Shown: positions 48,862-57,164 of the stretch, one piece after another | Layout: each line of letters opens with the position of its first letter | Numbering within the stretch: the first letter of the stretch is position 1 | Assembly (NCBI GenBank): GCA_036788295.1 | Contig: DAIQNR010000012.1 | Span: forward strand, 1 to 64,000 | Reading direction: 5' to 3' | DNA: 64,000 nt | Source: JAHQVK01 sp036788295 | GTDB lineage: Bacteria > Myxococcota > Kuafuiibacteriia > Kuafuiibacteriales > Kuafuiibacteriaceae | Notes under the pieces: generated by a model | What the model saw: the letters and a program-made list of their open reading frames with translations, nothing else | Database searches by the model: none | What the model was told of the DNA's origin: nothing | Program-made: the position numbers and the translations under genes

Positions 48862-50691
48862 TTACTTCTCGCGAAGCTCGGCGAGCTGCTTCTTGAAGAT
48901 GTCGCCGAGCGTACCGAGGCCCTTGCCCTTCTCCTTCGGGGAGGAGAGGAAGCCCTCGAATTCCGCTCGCTCTTCGGCCTGCCGCGCCGCCTTGATCGAC
49001 AGCCGGATCTTGCCGTTCTTCGGGTCCACTTCGAGCACGATCACCTTGTGCTTGTCCCCGATCTTGAACTCCTTGGCGAGGTCGGCTCCGCGCTGGGTTC
49101 CGGTCTCGGCCGCAGGAACCAGGCCACGGGCCTCGTTCGGGAGCTTCACGAACAGCCCGAAGGACTCGATCTTGTCCACCGTGCCTTCGAGGACGAGACC
49201 TTTCCGCAGCTCGTCGGCGAGCTCGGACGGAGTTTTGGCCAGCGACAGCCCGATGCGGCGCTTGCCCCACTCGCACGACAGCACCGTCGCCTCGACCTCG
49301 TCCCCCACCTTCACGATGTCGTTGGGCTTCGACACCCGCTCCCCGAGCCGCATGTTGGAGACGTGCACGAGCCCATCCACCCCGGGCAGAATCTCGACGA
49401 ATGCGCCAAACGACTGAATTCGGGCCACCCGGCCGCGAACCTTCATGCCCTCGCGGATCTCGACCTCGGCCCTGGTCCAGGGGTCGTCCTCGAGCGCCTT
49501 CATCGACAGGCTGATCTTCTTCTCCCCGTCCTTCTTGCCGTCCTCGATCTTCAGGATCTGGACCTTCACGAGGTAGCCGGCCTTCAGCTTGTCGCTCGCC
49601 TTGGTCACATGTCCGTGGCTGATCTCGGACATGTGGACGAGGCCTTCGATCCCGCCGATGTCCACGAACGCCCCGTAGTCCCGGACGGAGGTCACCGTGC
49701 CGTCCACGATGTCACCCACCGAGAGCTGGGCGAGCAGCGTCTCGGCTTTGCGGGCGTTCTCTTCCATCAGGAGCTGGCGACGGGAGACGACGATGTTCTT
49801 TCCGCCGTCCTTGAACTCCGTGATTTTGAAGGGGAACTTGCTTCCGACGTAGTTCGCGTCCTTCGTCATCCGGAGGTCGATCTGCGACGAGGGGCAGAAC
49901 GCTCGGATGCCGTTGATATCGACGTCGAATCCGCCCTTGTTCTGTCCGGTGACCCTGGCCTCGACCGGCATGCCCGTCCGGTGGGCCTCTCGAAGCTCCT
50001 CCCGGTTCTTGAGCGACTGATGAGGAAGAACCTTCACCAGGTAGACCGTTCCGCTTTCGATCTTGCGGATGCGGGCCTCGACCTTGTCGCCCTCGCTCAA
50101 GGTGAGCTCGCCGGTCTCCTCGTCGATGAGCTCGCTCTTCGCGATGACCCCTTCCGCCTTGGCGCCGACGTCCAGGAAGACGTCGTCGGCGGTGAAGCCC
50201 ACAATCTTGGCGAAGATCACCTGGCCGACCCCGAGGTTGCCCCCGATCGACTCCTTCAGCTTCTTGCGCTTCTCCGCCGACTGCTTTTCGGCGAGCTCGA
50301 ACATCTCGGCGAAAGACAGCTCGTTGGCCGGCAGCTCCGGGGCCCCCATCTGAAGCTGGGGCGCGGCCACCGCCTCCGATTCCTCGGCGTCCACGGCCGC
50401 ACCGTCCGTCTCGGCGTCGCCGTGCGGCGAGGTTTCCTCGACGAACTCGGAGCCGGCCTCGACGGACTCGGAGCCGGCCTCGGCGGACTCGGAGCCGGCC
50501 TCGGCGGACTCGGAGCCGGCCTCGACGGACTCGGAGCCGGCCTCGGCGGACTCCTCCCGTTCGATGTCGGCCTCCGACACGGTCACGGCCTCCGACCCTG
50601 CAGCGCCAGAGCCGTTGGGTTCGCTCTGGGCTGCGTCCGCAGCGGACGGAGTATTCTCGGCAAACGTGCCTTCCTTGGTCTCGGCCATCAT
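48862..50691 (-). CDS. rpsA: Ribosomal protein S1 (five S1 domains) with acidic repeat-rich N-terminus
   Basis: 609 residues from ATG 50691 or 50688, with GGGAG upstream. Five S1 OB-fold domains are visible: GQVIFAKIVGFTADDVFLDVG, GMPVEARVTGQNKGGFDVDI, GDIVDGTVTSVRDYGAFVDIGGIEGLVHMSEI, GMKVRGRVARIQSFGAFVEILPGVDGLVHVSNM, and GLVLEGTVDKIESFGLFVKLPNEARGLVPAAE. S1 brings mRNA to the 30S subunit. The N-terminal ~120 residues are very acidic and contain heptads EAGSES(A/V) encoded by a 21-bp tandem repeat. This extension is not in E. coli S1. Leaderless messages, which seem common here, do not need S1. Confidence 0.93.
   Translation of the reverse strand: MMAETKEGTFAENTPSAADAAQSEPNGSGAAGSEAVTVSEADIEREESAEAGSESVEAGSESAEAGSESAEAGSESVEAGSEFVEETSPHGDAETDGAAVDAEESEAVAAPQLQMGAPELPANELSFAEMFELAEKQSAEKRKKLKESIGGNLGVGQVIFAKIVGFTADDVFLDVGAKAEGVIAKSELIDEETGELTLSEGDKVEARIRKIESGTVYLVKVLPHQSLKNREELREAHRTGMPVEARVTGQNKGGFDVDINGIRAFCPSSQIDLRMTKDANYVGSKFPFKITEFKDGGKNIVVSRRQLLMEENARKAETLLAQLSVGDIVDGTVTSVRDYGAFVDIGGIEGLVHMSEISHGHVTKASDKLKAGYLVKVQILKIEDGKKDGEKKISLSMKALEDDPWTRAEVEIREGMKVRGRVARIQSFGAFVEILPGVDGLVHVSNMRLGERVSKPNDIVKVGDEVEATVLSCEWGKRRIGLSLAKTPSELADELRKGLVLEGTVDKIESFGLFVKLPNEARGLVPAAETGTQRGADLAKEFKIGDKHKVIVLEVDPKNGKIRLSIKAARQAEERAEFEGFLSSPKEKGKGLGTLGDIFKKQLAELREK
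50440..50553. repeat. 21-bp tandem repeat inside rpsA
   Basis: Five units of 21 bp from 50440 (GACGGACTCGGAGCCGGCCT-type) plus a partial one. Units start alternately with GAC and GGC, giving the Val/Ala alternation in EAGSES(V/A). All are in frame, so copy-number change keeps S1 intact. Confidence 0.9.
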
Positions 50692-50833
50692 CGGTGGAAC
50701 TCCCGTCGGGCGGCGCAGCCCGGCCCGCCCTCGCGTCAGCGGAGGGCTCGGCCCGACGCTTGGACGGACCCCCATAGAGGATCGAACGCGTCCTGTCACC
50801 CACGGATGCAGACAAGCGGCGCCAACCTCGGCG

Positions 50834-51502
50834 CTAGCCGTTTGGACGAGCCTTCAAGTAGGCGCGCAAGTCGGCGAGAACGTCGTTCTCCGCCGTCCGG
50901 CCCGCCCGCAAGTCGGCGACGAGCGACTGGTATTTTGCTTCCACGTCGGGCTTTGGCGTGGGCCCGACGAGAACGTGACCGGGGGACGCGGCGGCCCCGG
51001 GGAACTCGCGGAGCAGCGCCTCGAGTTGGCCGCGACCGGCGAGGCGGCGGACCATCCCGTCGAGCGCCTCGTCGGCGACCGGACGGCTCTTCTCGAACGC
51101 TCGACCGGGGCGCTGGTCCACCCCGACGTACGTAGGCAAGGGCATGCGCCACAGCCCAAAGGACACGGCCCTCAACCACTGGTCGCCGGCCCGAAACGCG
51201 GGCTCCACCGACGTGTTGATCTGATGGGCGACCAGTCGCCCGGACGCCCGACCAGCGAACTCGTCGAGGAGCGTCCGACCGACCTCGGTGTCCTTCTCTC
51301 GGGCCGGGCCGCTGGCGCGCTCGCGAAGCGCGCCGAGCGTGGCCTTCTCCTCGACCGTGATCCGACGGTCGGCGCCCACCGAGGTCATCACCGCTTCGGC
51401 GGCGGCGCGGTCGAGCGGTCGGGCGCCGGATCGAAGCTCGGTGGCGAGCTGGTCGAGGACCTTGTTCGGCCCGAATGCAGAGCGGTTGCTGAGTTGAACC
51501 AT
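50834..51502 (-). CDS. Hypothetical protein downstream of Fic-like gene
   Basis: 222 residues from ATG 51502, with AGAGGAA 8 nt upstream. Unknown family. N-terminal half has an EF-hand- or TerB-like helical run (DRAAAEAVMTSVGADRRITVEEKATLGAL); the middle holds WLRAVSFGLWRMPLPTYVG and the end is helical (EAKYQSLVADLRAGRTAENDVLADL). No signal peptide. It begins 23 bp after the Fic-like stop on the same strand, so the two form an operon; it could be an inhibitor or target-binding partner. Confidence 0.65.
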   Translation of the reverse strand: MVQLSNRSAFGPNKVLDQLATELRSGARPLDRAAAEAVMTSVGADRRITVEEKATLGALRERASGPAREKDTEVGRTLLDEFAGRASGRLVAHQINTSVEPAFRAGDQWLRAVSFGLWRMPLPTYVGVDQRPGRAFEKSRPVADEALDGMVRRLAGRGQLEALLREFPGAAASPGHVLVGPTPKPDVEAKYQSLVADLRAGRTAENDVLADLRAYLKARPNG

Positions 51503-51525
51503 TTGAATTTCCTCTGAGAGTGGCT

Positions 51526-52212
51526 TCAAGCACCGCGGGGGTGAACCAGCGCGCGGGCGGCAAAGTGGTGAGCGAGTCGGATGTGGGGCGGGCTGCTTCG
51601 GAGGGCGGCGAGGTCGAGTCCGCCGAAGGTCCTGGCGTGGTGCTCGCGGATCCGGAGCAGCTCGCTCGCGGCGATTGCGCGGTCGGTCGGCTTCGCCTCC
51701 CTGCGCGCTTCGCTTGCCTTGGGACCTTCGGTCGGCTTCGCCTCCCTGCGCGCTTCGCTTGCGCCGGGACCCAAAGCGCCGAGCAAGGTCGCGACCTGGC
51801 GCTCACTGCTGGGGCCGAGGACCGGTCCTGCCGCTCGCCACCGCACCCGCAGGAAGTGGTGGGCGGCGTCGAGGGCGACCCGCCCGTTGCCGCCCTCGAA
51901 CGGCTGCACTGCGAGCACGACGTGGGTGAGCAGCGCGGCCAGGTAGACGTCGTCGGCCATGCTGGCCGAGACCTCGAGCTCGAGCCGCAGCCGCTCGAGG
52001 CCGAGCGCGAGCAGACCAGGGACATCCGACGGGTGCGGATAGGACCCGAACCGATCCGAAAGCGACCGACTCCGAAATGGGGAGAGGCCTGACTGCCCCT
52101 GGTGGTGGGCCCCAAGCCGCAGGATCACCTCCGGCAGGTCCACCTGCTCCTCGTAGAGCCGGTCGAGCACCGTGGCCCTCGGGTCCTGACGGGCGGCGAG
52201 CTGCGGCAGCAC
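51526..52212 (-). CDS. Degenerate Fic-domain protein
   Basis: 228 residues from GTG 52212; a longer frame to ATG 52296 has poor codon use at its start. Fic fold is recognisable from LALGLERLRLELEV to the motif HVVLAVQPFEGGNGRVAL. The active site HPFxxGNGRxxR is altered: His is Gln and the last Arg is Leu. Phe, Gly-Asn-Gly and Arg of the anion hole remain. Fic enzymes transfer AMP to protein hydroxyls; without the His this copy should be inactive or act by another reaction. Near the C-terminus an in-frame duplicated repeat encodes EARREAKPT twice. Divergent from the BioD-like gene. Confidence 0.75.
   Translation of the reverse strand: MLPQLAARQDPRATVLDRLYEEQVDLPEVILRLGAHHQGQSGLSPFRSRSLSDRFGSYPHPSDVPGLLALGLERLRLELEVSASMADDVYLAALLTHVVLAVQPFEGGNGRVALDAAHHFLRVRWRAAGPVLGPSSERQVATLLGALGPGASEARREAKPTEGPKASEARREAKPTDRAIAASELLRIREHHARTFGGLDLAALRSSPPHIRLAHHFAARALVHPRGA
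51684..51762. repeat. Duplicated 34-bp element inside the Fic-like gene
   Basis: CGGTCGGCTTCGCCTCCCTG-type sequence of 34 bp at 51684-51717 recurs exactly at 51729-51762 (period 45, a multiple of three), so the frame is kept and encodes SEARREAKPT twice. Confidence 0.85.
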
Positions 52213-52305
52213 GGCCTCGGTATCGATCGAATGTAGGGAAAGTTGCGAAAAAGTAGGCGAAGGGTGCGCTTTGACCCCGCGGCGACGCTGGTCCATCGTC
52301 CTCAG

Positions 52306-53010
52306 GTGACCGCGCCGATCTTATGCGTCGCCGGGACCGGTCCAGGGGTCGGAACGACGGTCGTGGCCGCCGCGCTCGTGCGAAGGGCGCGAGCGATCGG
52401 CGGCCATCCGGTGGGGATGAAGCCGGTCGACGTGGGCTGCCGGCACGGGGACGACCACGACATCGTCTCGGACGACGGGGCCCGGCTGCGCGCAGCCCGC
52501 GAGCGACCGCTCCCCCCGCTGGTCGCCGCTCCGTACCGATTCTCCACCCCTGGCCCGCCGCTCACCGCGGCTCGCCGAGCCGGGCTCGTGCTTCGGGTCG
52601 AGCACCTGGCCGAGGCGGTTCAGACCGCGGCGGAATACGGAAACGTCGTGGTCGTGGACCTGTGCGGGGGCGCGCACGCTCCCATCGCCGAAGACGGGCT
52701 CGGGCTCGACCTCGTGGCGAGCCTCGGCGCCCGGCTGCTCGCCGTGGACACCCCGGCTCCGGGCGTCGAGAGCCGGGTGCTCGCCCTGCTCGAGGGAGCC
52801 CGGCACCGAGACATCGACGTCGCCGGTGTGATGCTCAACGCCCCCACCCCCGCCGCCGTTCGCACCTCCGAGGTCGAGGCGACCGTGGCCGAGGTCGGGT
52901 CGGTGCGCGTGTTCCCGAGCCTCCCCACCCTCGCCGGCGATCCGGAGCTCGCCGCCGCCGGCCACCTCGCCGAGCATCGGATCCTCGAGCAGTTGTTCGG
53001 GCCATCGTGA
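52306..53010 (+). CDS. BioD-like (dethiobiotin synthetase family) protein, divergent P-loop
   Basis: 234 residues from GTG 52306. Fold and order match BioD: CVAGTGPGVGTTVVAAALV (P-loop), GMKPVDVGC with the substrate Lys, PYRFSTPGPPLTAARRAG, VVVDLCGGAHAPI, and VAGVMLNAPTP. In BioD the loop is GTDTGVGKT; here Lys becomes Thr, and the Glu before AGG becomes Asp-Leu-Cys. Loss of the P-loop Lys would weaken ATP binding, so the reaction is doubtful. No other biotin gene is near. CATCGT lies 6 nt before the start. The next gene overlaps by 4 nt. Confidence 0.7.
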   Translation: MTAPILCVAGTGPGVGTTVVAAALVRRARAIGGHPVGMKPVDVGCRHGDDHDIVSDDGARLRAARERPLPPLVAAPYRFSTPGPPLTAARRAGLVLRVEHLAEAVQTAAEYGNVVVVDLCGGAHAPIAEDGLGLDLVASLGARLLAVDTPAPGVESRVLALLEGARHRDIDVAGVMLNAPTPAAVRTSEVEATVAEVGSVRVFPSLPTLAGDPELAAAGHLAEHRILEQLFGPS

Positions 53011-53759
53011 CCGCTCGATGGGCGCTGCTCCTCGTCCTCGCCCGCTGCGCGGACGCTGGAGGACCACCGGCCCAGGACCGCCCTGCGCCGGTCTGGGTGG
53101 GCTGGGAGGCTCCGCCTAGGTTCCCCCCGGTCGCCGCTTCCGGCCGCCCCGGCGTTCCCGTGGAGGTGCGGGAGAGCGCAGCGTCCTCGGCCCCGAAGCT
53201 GCGTCTCGTCCGGATCGAGCGAGGGGCGACGTGGGAGGAGCACCGAGCCCTCTTCGACGACGACGGCGACGTGCGGGCCTACGCATCGTTCGACCTGTTG
53301 CCCCACGGGGGCGTTCTCGTGGCCATCGGAGAGGACGACGCGACCGCCGTCCTGGGCGACGCGTGGATCTTTCGGTTCTCGGTGGGCGGTGACCCCCAGC
53401 TCGTCGCCGATCTCCGCCCAAGACCCGAGATTCGACCCCAAAAGAGCCCATCCCGGTCTGCCTTCGACGCCGAACTCGCAGCCGCGGTCGCGGCCTTGTC
53501 GAGCGGCGACGACGCCGAGCGCGCTTGGCGGACCCTGCGCCGCGCCGGCGAGGCCGCGGTTCCGTTCCTCATCGACGCGGTCCTCGACCCCACCCCGGTC
53601 ACTGGCCCCCGAATCGAGGAGGAGCCGTGGGCGAGCCGCGTCCTCGGCGACCGCGCCATCGGCTTGCTGGAGGTCAACACCGGCCAGAGCCTCGGAAACC
53701 CGACCGGCGCCGACCGGGCGGCCGTCGCGCGGGCGTGGCGCCGCTGGGCCGGGACCTGA
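53007..53759 (+). CDS. Hypothetical lipoprotein-like protein
   Basis: 250 residues from GTG 53007, overlapping the BioD-like stop by 4 nt. The start WALLLVLARCADAGG could be a short lipoprotein signal with Cys near 13. The middle holds beta strands (LRLVRIERGATWEEHRAL; YASFDLLPHGGVLVAIGE; DAWIFRFSVGGDPQLVADLR). The last third is helical with a HEAT-like turn (AERAWRTLRRAGEAAVPFLIDAVL). Unknown family and function. gpsA starts 47 bp downstream. Confidence 0.65.
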   Translation: MTARWALLLVLARCADAGGPPAQDRPAPVWVGWEAPPRFPPVAASGRPGVPVEVRESAASSAPKLRLVRIERGATWEEHRALFDDDGDVRAYASFDLLPHGGVLVAIGEDDATAVLGDAWIFRFSVGGDPQLVADLRPRPEIRPQKSPSRSAFDAELAAAVAALSSGDDAERAWRTLRRAGEAAVPFLIDAVLDPTPVTGPRIEEEPWASRVLGDRAIGLLEVNTGQSLGNPTGADRAAVARAWRRWAGT

Positions 53760-53793
53760 GCCTCACCAGTGGCGGCCCGCGGCTGGGCGCTGC

Positions 53794-53799
53794 TAGCGT
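53794..53799 (+). promoter_or_regulatory. TAGCGT -10-like box for gpsA
   Basis: TAGCGT ends 7 nt before ATG 53807. GAG lies in the gap but no longer ribosome site. No TTG-like -35 at 17 nt. Confidence 0.4.
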
Positions 53800-53806
53800 G
53801 CGCGAG

Positions 53807-54817
53807 ATGGGGAGAGGAAACATCGCCGTCCTCGGGGCCGGCTCGTGGGGCACGGCGCTCGCCAAGCACTTCGGCGACCTCGGGGCGCCGGTGACGCTCT
53901 GGTCGCGACGTCCCGAGCACGCCGCCTCCATACGGCAGGAGCGGATGAACGCTCGGTACCTCCCCGGTTTTGCCCTGCCGGACAACCTGCGCCCCACTTC
54001 GGACCTCGGCGAGGCCCTGCATGGGGCCGATCTGGTCGTCTCGGTCATTCCCTCCCAGGCGACCCGCGCGGTCTGGCGCGAGGCCAGCGCCGCTTCACCG
54101 GCCGGGGTCCCGATCCTGTGCGCGTCCAAGGGGATCGAGCTCGAGACGCTGGACCTGATGGTCTCGGTGCTCGAGGCGGAGGCGCCCGGTCACCCGATCG
54201 GCTTTCTAGGCGGTCCGTCGTTCGCGAAGGAGGTCGCGGCTCACGCACCGACCGCGGTCGTCGTCGGCTCGGCCGACCCGGCGATGGCGCGGCTCGCCCA
54301 GCAGTGGCTCGCCTCGGACTGGATGCGCGCCTACATCACCGAGGACGTCGTCGGGCTCGAGGTCGGGGGGGCGCTCAAGAACGTCATGGCCATCGCCTGC
54401 GGCTGCGCCGACGGGCTCGGGCTCGGGCTGAACACCAGGGCGGCGCTCATCACCAGGGGCCTCGCCGAGATGACGAGGCTCGCTGTCCGCATGGGGGCCG
54501 ATCCGCTCACCCTGGCCGGGCTCGGCGGCATGGGAGACCTCGTTTTGACGTGCACCGGGGACTTGTCCCGAAACCGCCGGGTTGGGATCGGCCTCGGCAA
54601 AGGGAAGCGGCTCCGCGAGCTCCTCGAAGAGATGGGCCAGGTCGCGGAAGGGGTGAAGACCACGGAGTCGGCCTGCGCCCTGGCCGAGCGCGAGGGGGTC
54701 GAGATGCCGATCACGGAGCAGGTCGGCCTCATCCTGCGCGAAGACAAGCCCGTCCGCGAGGTCGTGCTCGAGCTGATGCGGCGGGGCCTGAAGCCGGAGC
54801 GCGCGGTCGACCCGTAG
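53807..54817 (+). CDS. gpsA: NAD(P)-dependent glycerol-3-phosphate dehydrogenase GpsA
   Basis: 336 residues. Reduces dihydroxyacetone phosphate to sn-glycerol-3-phosphate for phospholipids. Rossmann loop VLGAGSWGTALAKHFGDLG at the start, VSVIPSQATRAV, ASKGIELETL, FLGGPSFAKEVA, catalytic-site EVGGALKNVMAIACGCADGL, GLGGMGDLVLTCTG and SRNRRVG, ending EEMGQVAEGVKTTESA. All family blocks are intact. The convergent ppsR-type gene ends 8 bp away. Confidence 0.97.
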   Translation: MGRGNIAVLGAGSWGTALAKHFGDLGAPVTLWSRRPEHAASIRQERMNARYLPGFALPDNLRPTSDLGEALHGADLVVSVIPSQATRAVWREASAASPAGVPILCASKGIELETLDLMVSVLEAEAPGHPIGFLGGPSFAKEVAAHAPTAVVVGSADPAMARLAQQWLASDWMRAYITEDVVGLEVGGALKNVMAIACGCADGLGLGLNTRAALITRGLAEMTRLAVRMGADPLTLAGLGGMGDLVLTCTGDLSRNRRVGIGLGKGKRLRELLEEMGQVAEGVKTTESACALAEREGVEMPITEQVGLILREDKPVREVVLELMRRGLKPERAVDP

Positions 54818-54825
54818 CGGGAGAG

Positions 54826-55668
54826 CTACTCGAGCGCGTTCGCGGAGCGGGCCCGGCGCTCCTTCATGATCCGGATGATCTCGGCGGCGGTCTCCTCGAC
54901 CGCCCGGCCCGAGGTGTCCACCACCGGCCAGGTCGGGTGCCGAGCGTAGAACTCACGGCACCAACGCAGCTCCCGGGCGATGTTCTCGCGCGCGGCGTAG
55001 TCGGCGTCCGGGGGGAGGCCGAGCGCCCTGAGCCGCTGGTGCCGCACCCGAACCAGCGAGTTGAGGTCGATGATCAGGGCGTAGACCTTCTCTTGGTCGA
55101 TCTCGAACAGGTCCCGAGGGGGCGCGATCTCGGGGACCAGGGGCACGTTCGCGACCCGGTAGCCCTTGTGGGCGAGGTACATCGACAGCGGCGTCTTCGA
55201 CGTGCGCGACAAGCCGATGAGGACCATGTCGGCCCGACGCAGGTTGCCCGGCGACTGACCGTCGTCGCTCTTGACCGCGAATTCGACCGCCTCGATGCGC
55301 CGGTAGTAGTCGGCGTCGAGTTGGTACTGGGCCCCGGGCGCGTACAGCGGCTCCCGGCCGAAGAACGCGGCGAGCCGCATCACCAGGCCGCCGATGAGGT
55401 CCGCCGCCTCCACCTGGAGGTCGGCGGCGAGCTGCTGCAGGTATTCCCGGTGCTCGGGATCGATGATCGTGAACACCACGAAGGCCCGCTCCCGGCTCGC
55501 GCGCTCGATGACCTCCTTGATCTCGAAGCGAGATCGGACCCGTGTGTACGCTTCCGTGCGCACCTCGAGCCCCCGGAACTGGGTCAGCGCCGCCTGGGCG
55601 GCTTTCTCGGCGGTTTCGCCGGTCCCGTCGGCGACGATCAGGACTTTTCGGGCATCGAGATCGGGCAT
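54826..55668 (-). CDS. ppsR: PEP synthase regulatory protein (bifunctional kinase/pyrophosphorylase, DUF299)
   Basis: 280 residues from ATG 55668. The family switches PEP synthase (or PPDK) off and on by ADP-dependent phosphorylation and Pi-dependent removal at a Thr. Hallmarks: VLIVADGTGETAEKAAQAAL at the N-terminus, ERAFVVFTIIDPEHREYL, P-loop-like VLIGLSRTSKTPLSMYLAHKGYRVANVPLVP, and RYGREN-like DYAARENIARELRW. Length is normal (~270-280). No pps gene is in the window, so which enzyme it controls is open. Confidence 0.92.
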   Translation of the reverse strand: MPDLDARKVLIVADGTGETAEKAAQAALTQFRGLEVRTEAYTRVRSRFEIKEVIERASRERAFVVFTIIDPEHREYLQQLAADLQVEAADLIGGLVMRLAAFFGREPLYAPGAQYQLDADYYRRIEAVEFAVKSDDGQSPGNLRRADMVLIGLSRTSKTPLSMYLAHKGYRVANVPLVPEIAPPRDLFEIDQEKVYALIIDLNSLVRVRHQRLRALGLPPDADYAARENIARELRWCREFYARHPTWPVVDTSGRAVEETAAEIIRIMKERRARSANALE

Positions 55669-55755
55669 ATCGATTCCGTGGCCAGCCGCGGGCTATCGGC
55701 GCCCGACCGGCTCGGTGTAAGAAAACTCATGCACCACAGTCGGGTCGGGGTGTCG

Positions 55756-56469
55756 ATGCGGGCGCTGCCCTTGGTTCTATGCGCGTTCCTTGGCGCCCCC
55801 GCAAGCGCAGAGGCAGGCACCGGGCTCTACCTGCAGCTCGGCCTCGGGTACGGCGGCTGGTCGGGCACCGAGCTCGTCACCAGGGAGGCGGGCGGCGTTC
55901 CCGCGGTGGGCGAGGGCTGCTGCCCGAGCGGCACGCTCGCCGCCCAGACCAGGCTCGGATTCAAGCTGTTCGGCTCGGTGGCGATCGAAGGGCTCGCGTT
56001 CGGCAGCGGCTGGAACCTCGACTCCGACCGAGCCGGGGCCGGGTTCCTCGGCGGCGGGCTTCGCCTCTTCCCGCTCGGCTTTCTCGACGCGCTGAAGGTG
56101 CTCGACATGACCGACTTCCCGATCGAGCCGAGCATCGGCCTCGCCGGGGCCTGGGCGGTGGTCGGATCCGACGACTACGCCTACCGGGGCGCCGCGTTCG
56201 GGATCGACCTCGCCGTGGACTACCGGATCGCCTCCTTCTTTTCAGTGGGGGCCAGGCTCGACGTCTGGTTTCCGTCCTACGACGCGTTCGCCCTCACGAG
56301 CTGGAACGCCAACCGCGGCTTCTGCCTCGACGGGAACGCCGACTTCAACTTGGAGGTGGGCGAGATCGAGCAATCGGACCAAGGGGTGCGCTGCGGCGCC
56401 GGTCGAGGGCCGAGCACCACCGTGGTCAGCCCCCAGGTGTTCATGACCTTTCACTTCGACATCCTGTGA
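55756..56469 (+). CDS. Outer-membrane beta-barrel-like protein
   Basis: 237 residues from ATG 55756 (MRALPLVLCAFLGAPASAEAG, a clear signal peptide); ATG 55729 would add nine residues and lies 5 nt after TAAGAA. The mature protein alternates hydrophobic and polar residues in strands: GLYLQLGLGYGGWSG, TRLGFKLFGSVAIEGLAFGSG, EPSIGLAGAWAVVG, SFFSVGARLDVWFPS, ending QVFMTFHFDIL with a terminal aromatic-hydrophobic pattern typical of outer-membrane barrels. Four Cys in pairs (EGCCPS; FCLDG) are unusual. Function unknown. The next gene overlaps by 4 nt. Confidence 0.75.
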   Translation: MRALPLVLCAFLGAPASAEAGTGLYLQLGLGYGGWSGTELVTREAGGVPAVGEGCCPSGTLAAQTRLGFKLFGSVAIEGLAFGSGWNLDSDRAGAGFLGGGLRLFPLGFLDALKVLDMTDFPIEPSIGLAGAWAVVGSDDYAYRGAAFGIDLAVDYRIASFFSVGARLDVWFPSYDAFALTSWNANRGFCLDGNADFNLEVGEIEQSDQGVRCGAGRGPSTTVVSPQVFMTFHFDIL

Positions 56470-57164
56470 CCGTTCGCGTCCCCGCCAGCCGGCTCGACGG
56501 CTCTGTCCCCGATCCGCCCCGGCGCGGGCCGCTCCGCCGGCTCCTGCGCCGGATCGGCCGGGAGCTCGTGCTGCCCGTCGTTTGGCTCATGGAGAAGGGC
56601 CACCGCTTCGGCCGGTGGCTGCTTCGCACCGAATACGTGGTCACCGGAGCGTGCGACCAGCGCGGCGCCTGCTGCCACCACGTGCTCATGGAGTGGTCCC
56701 CCTGGCTCGATCGCTTCCCGCTGCTCGGCCGGCTCGCTCTGTGGAAGCTCACCCGGTTCTACAGCTTCTACGACAAGGGCTACTCCTGGGAAGTGCAGGA
56801 CGGCTTGCAGGTTCGGGTGCTCGGCTGCCACGCCCTCAGGGAGGACGGAAAGTGCGGAGAGTACCGGCTGCGGCCGCTGTTTTGCCGCACCTACCCCGAG
56901 GTGCCGCTCGTCGGGCGACCGGTGGTCCTGCCCGGCTGCGGCTACGGCTTCGCCCGGCGCGACGAAGAACCGGCGCTGGTGCAGATCGGCCGAGGCCCCA
57001 GACGAGAGGGGGCCAGCGAGCCGAAGCCGATCCCTTCGGCTCAGCCTCCGAGCAGCTGCTCGAGCGCCGATCCAGCCGGCGGAGCCTTGTCCGGCGAGCC
57101 AGGCGCCGGCCCATCCCGCGGGGGCGAGCCCAGCTCCGGGGCCACCAGCGTGTTGCGGCGCTGA
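56466..57164 (+). CDS. YkgJ-family cysteine cluster protein
   Basis: 232 residues from GTG 56466, coupled to the barrel gene. The Cys cluster of the YkgJ/CxxCxxCC zinc- or iron-binding family is seen as GACDQRGACCHH, with later VLGCHALREDGKCGEY, LRPLFCRTYPEVP and LPGCGYGF, giving eight Cys. An N-terminal hydrophobic patch (ELVLPVVWLMEKGHRFG) may be a membrane-associated helix. The last ~45 residues are low complexity and run 124 bp antisense over the end of the next gene, so the true tail may be shorter in function. Confidence 0.8.
   Translation: MTVRVPASRLDGSVPDPPRRGPLRRLLRRIGRELVLPVVWLMEKGHRFGRWLLRTEYVVTGACDQRGACCHHVLMEWSPWLDRFPLLGRLALWKLTRFYSFYDKGYSWEVQDGLQVRVLGCHALREDGKCGEYRLRPLFCRTYPEVPLVGRPVVLPGCGYGFARRDEEPALVQIGRGPRREGASEPKPIPSAQPPSSCSSADPAGGALSGEPGAGPSRGGEPSSGATSVLRR

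Noticed and set aside
53845..55728. Plus-strand open frame running into the barrel gene
   Set aside because: It is out of frame with gpsA and antisense to ppsR. Only the part from 55729 or 55756 codes.
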